DNA of 6,113 nt from the NCBI GenBank assembly GCA_035693105.1, contig DASSHC010000176.1:1-6113 (forward strand), read 5' to 3'. Position numbers and translations under genes: made by a program. The notes below the pieces were generated by a model, which had not been told where the DNA came from, made no database searches, and saw only the letters and a program-made list of their open reading frames with translations. Shown one piece after another: positions 5,073 through 6,113 of the stretch; the first letter of the stretch is position 1, and each line of letters begins with the position of its first letter. The DNA comes from DASSHC01 sp035693105. GTDB taxonomy: Bacteria; Chloroflexota; Chloroflexia; Thermomicrobiales; Thermomicrobiaceae.

Positions 5073-5726
5073 TCAGGCAGCCAGAGGCAGGCGGCGCCGG
5101 CGACTGAGCGCGACACCGGCCGCCGCGCCACCGAGCCCAACGGCGAGCAGGCCGGCCGCCAGCGGAGCCCAGCCCCGCGGCCCGGCCGCCTGGGTCGCCA
5201 CCGGACCGGCGCCGGTCATCGGCAGGCTCTGGACCTCGGAGGAGCCGGAGGCCGCGTTGGTCACGATGTAGGTCCCCGAGGCCAGCGGCGAGAGCGAGAT
5301 GGGCGGGGAGATCGAGGCCGGCACGCCCTTGATCGGGCCGAAGCTGACGTAGGCGACATCACCGACCATGCGCACGCCGCCCTCGGCGCCGCTCGCCGGC
5401 TTCGCCATGCCGGGCATCTGCCACATATCGATCGAGGTGATCTGCAGGTTGGCGCTGGAGCCGCTGCCGCTCATGGCACCGGTGCCGGACGCCTGGGCGA
5501 ACTTGCCGCCGACGGTGCCCTGGAAGCTCCAGGGGCCTTGCAGCGTGTTCGGATCGACCTGCGCGGTGAAGGTGCCCATCGCGCTCTGGTTGACCAGCGG
5601 AACGGTGACATTGATCTGCAAGACGATGGTGGCCGGCGCGGCGCTGGCCGGCAGGATCAGCAGGAGGCTGGCCAGGAGCGCCAGGACCGCACTTGCTCCC
5701 AAGAATCGTGCTCGTCGCATTCTCAT
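5073..5726 (-). CDS. Secreted LPMTG-anchored surface protein, likely sortase substrate
   Basis: A protein of 217 residues from ATG 5726. It has a Sec signal peptide: basic MRMRRAR, a hydrophobic core (about 9-25) and a probable cut near PASAA (about 26-30). The exported part is about 140 residues, rich in Gly, Ser, Ala and Thr and apparently beta-rich, with a Met-rich stretch MWQMPGMAKP; I recognise no domain or catalytic motif. The C-terminus is a standard sorting signal: LPMTG (about 168-172), a hydrophobic helix WAPLAAGLLAVGL onward, then RRRR. The sortase encoded next door should cut at LPMT-G and fix the protein to the wall. Start choice: GTG 5732, ATG 5726 and ATG 5720 are all in frame; GGGGGA lies 7 bases before ATG 5726, but too close to the GTG. 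Its role (coat, adhesin or structural protein) cannot be told. Confidence 0.88.
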   Translation of the reverse strand: MRMRRARFLGASAVLALLASLLLILPASAAPATIVLQINVTVPLVNQSAMGTFTAQVDPNTLQGPWSFQGTVGGKFAQASGTGAMSGSGSSANLQITSIDMWQMPGMAKPASGAEGGVRMVGDVAYVSFGPIKGVPASISPPISLSPLASGTYIVTNAASGSSEVQSLPMTGAGPVATQAAGPRGWAPLAAGLLAVGLGGAAAGVALSRRRRLPLAA

Positions 5727-5745
5727 TCCCACATCCCCCGGTTGT

Positions 5746-5806
5746 CGAGACGGATGGCACCGTCTCGGATAGTCCGATCAGCCGCTTACCCGGCCGATGC
5801 CGGTGC
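5746..5806 (-). promoter_or_regulatory. Candidate structured 5' leader of the LPMTG gene with alternative folds
   Basis: In the minus-strand RNA, CGAGACGG and CCGTCTCG (arms 5760-5767 and 5746-5753) make a perfect 8-bp hairpin with a 6-base loop, 19 bases before the ATG at 5726. A competing fold is a compact three-way junction: GCACCG/CGGTGC (5801-5806 with 5757-5762), ATCGGCC/GGCTGAT (5792-5798 with 5777-5783, one G-U) and CGGA/TCCG (5773-5776 with 5766-5769). The two folds share bases 5760-5762 and 5766-5767, so they exclude each other. It matches no riboswitch class that I know. GC-rich RNA folds readily, so this is a candidate only. Confidence 0.3.
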
Positions 5807-5847
5807 GGCGCATGGTGGAGCGTGGCGAACAGGTAGAGAATAGAGAG

Positions 5848-6084
5848 CTAGAGCACGTCCGCCAGCCGCACGCCGACGATAACGAGGAACGCAAGCAACA
5901 GCGGAATGACGCCGACGTTGAGGGCATGGCTCCAGCGCACGCCGCGCTCGCCGGGCGTCGCCGAGGCGAGCTCCTTGGCGACCAGCAGGCCCACCAGCGT
6001 CAACGTGATGATGACGCCGAGCGCCGCGGCAACGCCGAGAACGGTCACCGTACTCACGGTCACTGTCGTTACCGTGGTGGTCAT
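5848..6084 (-). CDS. Small two-helix membrane protein, function unknown
   Basis: A 78-residue protein that I do not recognise. It opens with a Thr/Val-alternating stretch (MTTTVTTVTVSTVTV), then one membrane helix (about 14-36), a short polar link with KELASATPGERGVRWSH (37-53), a second helix (about 55-72) and a short tail ending in RLADVL. By the positive-inside rule the charged link is probably cytoplasmic, giving an out-in-out hairpin. There is no signal peptidase site or LPxTG motif. It starts at ATG 6084 with only a weak GGGAAG site about 12 bases upstream. It is 121 bases upstream of the LPMTG gene on the same strand, with no U-tract terminator between, so cotranscription with the surface-protein module is possible but not shown. 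Confidence 0.7.
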   Translation of the reverse strand: MTTTVTTVTVSTVTVLGVAAALGVIITLTLVGLLVAKELASATPGERGVRWSHALNVGVIPLLLAFLVIVGVRLADVL

Positions 6085-6113
6085 ACCAACCCACTTCCCG
6101 TGTGAGACAAACC

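Noticed and set aside
4241..5107. 288-codon plus-strand open frame opposite the sortase gene
   Set aside because: The minus-strand frame has all sortase catalytic motifs; the opposite product is low-complexity and Gly/Arg/His-rich.
5746..5806. Cyclic di-GMP or other known riboswitch in the LPMTG leader
   Set aside because: The conserved loop and receptor sequences of the GEMM (c-di-GMP-I) class are not present, and I can match no other class; kept only as an unnamed structured leader.
6041..6076. Short direct and inverted repeats (ACGGTCAC twice; CACGGT with ACCGTG)
   Set aside because: They are explained by the repeating Thr-Val codons at the start of the small membrane protein gene.

Overview
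The window is GC-rich (roughly 70% by eye) with tightly packed genes and strong G/C preference at third codon positions. A class F-type sortase next to an LPxTG-type secreted protein points to a single-membrane, high-GC bacterium. Chloroflexota (for example the Thermomicrobia) or Actinomycetota fit best. This is inference from gene content; there is no rRNA or other marker to settle it.

Left block (1-2429, minus strand): a probable operon. A good sigma70-type promoter (TTGACA, 16-bp spacer, TACGAT; 2402-2429) reads leftward. It is followed by a leader with a 14-bp palindrome and a possible 58-codon ORF with a strong ribosome site (2146-2322). That ORF overlaps by ATGA the start of a complete M20 metallo-hydrolase of the ArgE/DapE/ACY1 deacylase type (824-2149). 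One base after its stop begins a second M20-fold protein that runs off the left edge (1-822). The first enzyme has every zinc ligand and the catalytic Glu. The second has lost nearly all of them but keeps the lid-domain His, so it looks like a pseudoenzyme partner.

Middle (2430-4224): a divergent regulatory region, then a plus-strand regulator of 502 residues (2676-4184). It has an N-terminal helix-turn-helix and a long effector region that I cannot assign. A bulged hairpin lies in the convergent gap with the sortase gene.

Right block (4214-6084, minus strand): a cell-surface module. In transcription order it is a small two-helix membrane protein (5848-6084), a structured leader, a secreted protein with signal peptide and LPMTG anchor (5073-5726), a terminator-like hairpin, and the sortase (4214-4984). 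The sortase presumably anchors the LPMTG protein to the wall. The regulator lies between the two minus-strand blocks and might control either of them or itself; the sequence does not say which.

The most unusual items are the degenerate M20 protein coupled to its intact paralogue, the hairpin abutting the intact M20 start codon, and the mutually exclusive RNA folds upstream of the LPMTG gene. I found no mobile element, CRISPR, tRNA or rRNA.
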